From NCBI GenBank assembly GCA_031411495.1, contig JANOBD010000211.1, forward strand, positions 43,941 to 107,940: a stretch of DNA of 64,000 bases, given 5' to 3'. Position numbers and translations under genes: made by a program. The stretch comes from JANOBD01 sp031411495 (GTDB lineage: Bacteria; Planctomycetota; Phycisphaerae; Tepidisphaerales; Tepidisphaeraceae). Below the pieces are notes generated by a model. That model searched no databases and had not been told where the DNA came from. It saw only the letters and a list, made by a program, of their open reading frames with translations. Below, one piece after another: positions 63,845 to 64,000 of this stretch. Within the stretch, counting starts at the first letter, position 1; every line of letters starts with the position of its first letter.

Positions 63845-64000
63845 TCAACCGCTGTAGACCCCGCGATGCAGCACGCTGCGCACGACATGTTTCGCGGTCG
63901 GGCCGGATCGCCGGACCAGGCCCTGTTGTTTGATCGCTTCGTTGACGGCGGTCCAGTTGAGGTCGAGGAAGTGCGGCTCTTCGACGTTGCCTGCTTCCAC
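63845..64000 (-). CDS. C-terminal end of the gene upstream of PorB (probably PorA)
   Basis: Only the last 51 codons are visible, reading LDLNWTAVNEAIKQQGLVRR and ending HVVRSVLHRGVYSG, with TGA at 63845-63847. It is 36 nt upstream of porB on the same strand. Position suggests the alpha subunit of the 2-oxoacid:ferredoxin oxidoreductase, but the fragment contains no diagnostic motif. Confidence 0.55.
   Translation of the reverse strand: MEAGNVEEPHFLDLNWTAVNEAIKQQGLVRRSGPTAKHVVRSVLHRGVYSG

Overview
The window is about 64 kb of GC-rich bacterial chromosome that most likely comes from a planctomycete of the Phycisphaerae/Tepidisphaerales type. The evidence is protein architecture rather than a marker gene: two surface proteins with the planctomycete LEPR-XLL N-terminal motif, paired dockerin-like repeats (GDANRDG...FADLL..AQ.YG), a PEP-CTERM tail, a prepilin-type protein, and a complete alternative complex III (ACIII) plus caa3-oxidase cluster. 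The taxon is an inference. No rRNA, tRNA, CRISPR array, insertion sequence or prophage was recognised.

Layout. 0-6.9 kb: a cut-off LEPR-XLL/golvesin-domain protein, an S1/P1-type nuclease or phospholipase C homologue, an orphan ATP synthase gamma gene with its own terminator, a Spy-like protein, a VOC protein, a PEP-CTERM protein and a bactofilin-like protein. 7-15.8 kb: a membrane protein, a UvrD/PcrA-type helicase, a sugar ABC importer made of a solute-binding-protein/permease fusion plus a MalG-type permease with a large insertion, and a Gfo/Idh/MocA oxidoreductase. 16-19.2 kb: a coupled regulatory operon (histidine kinase, REC-HDOD, REC-degenerate HD-GYP). 19.2-25.7 kb: a frameshifted GT2 glycosyltransferase, a GT4 glycosyltransferase, MutL, an MFS transporter and a LAB_N-domain membrane protein. 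25.7-27.1 kb: a small accessory patch with a DUF433/DUF5615 toxin-antitoxin-like pair between two copies of a ~105-bp duplicated segment, and a low-GC orphan, bounded by a family of GCGGATG-type repeats. 27.1-36.5 kb: an M29 aminopeptidase, an ECF sigma factor with a small downstream protein, RlmN, a prepilin-like protein, two tandem paralogous glycosyltransferases and a beta-helix surface protein. 36.6-53.8 kb: EttA, then a leftward 15-kb respiratory cluster running actA-B-C-D-E-F, a small protein, SCO, cox II-I-III-IV and a second subunit III. 54-64 kb: clpB broken by one in-frame stop, a two-gene DNA ligase/exonuclease repair module, tpiA, a GltD-like Fe-S oxidoreductase and a 2-oxoacid:ferredoxin oxidoreductase.

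How the genes work together. ActABCDEF should oxidise quinol and pass electrons, directly or through cytochrome c, to an A2-type caa3 oxidase. SCO would deliver copper to the CuA site, which carries its own cytochrome c domain. The porA/porB-like genes and the adjacent flavoprotein look like a unit linking 2-oxoacid oxidation, ferredoxin and NAD(P)H.

Most notable observations: (1) the clpB stop codon falls exactly on the conserved pore-loop-1 tyrosine codon; (2) the DUF433/DUF5615 pair sits behind a copied start region of its neighbour, giving a 48-codon leader ORF that ends in an ATGA overlap with the DUF433 start; (3) the solute-binding-protein/permease fusion and its partner permease with a ~270-residue insertion; (4) several families of short palindromic or tandem repeats, one of them inside the helicase reading frame.
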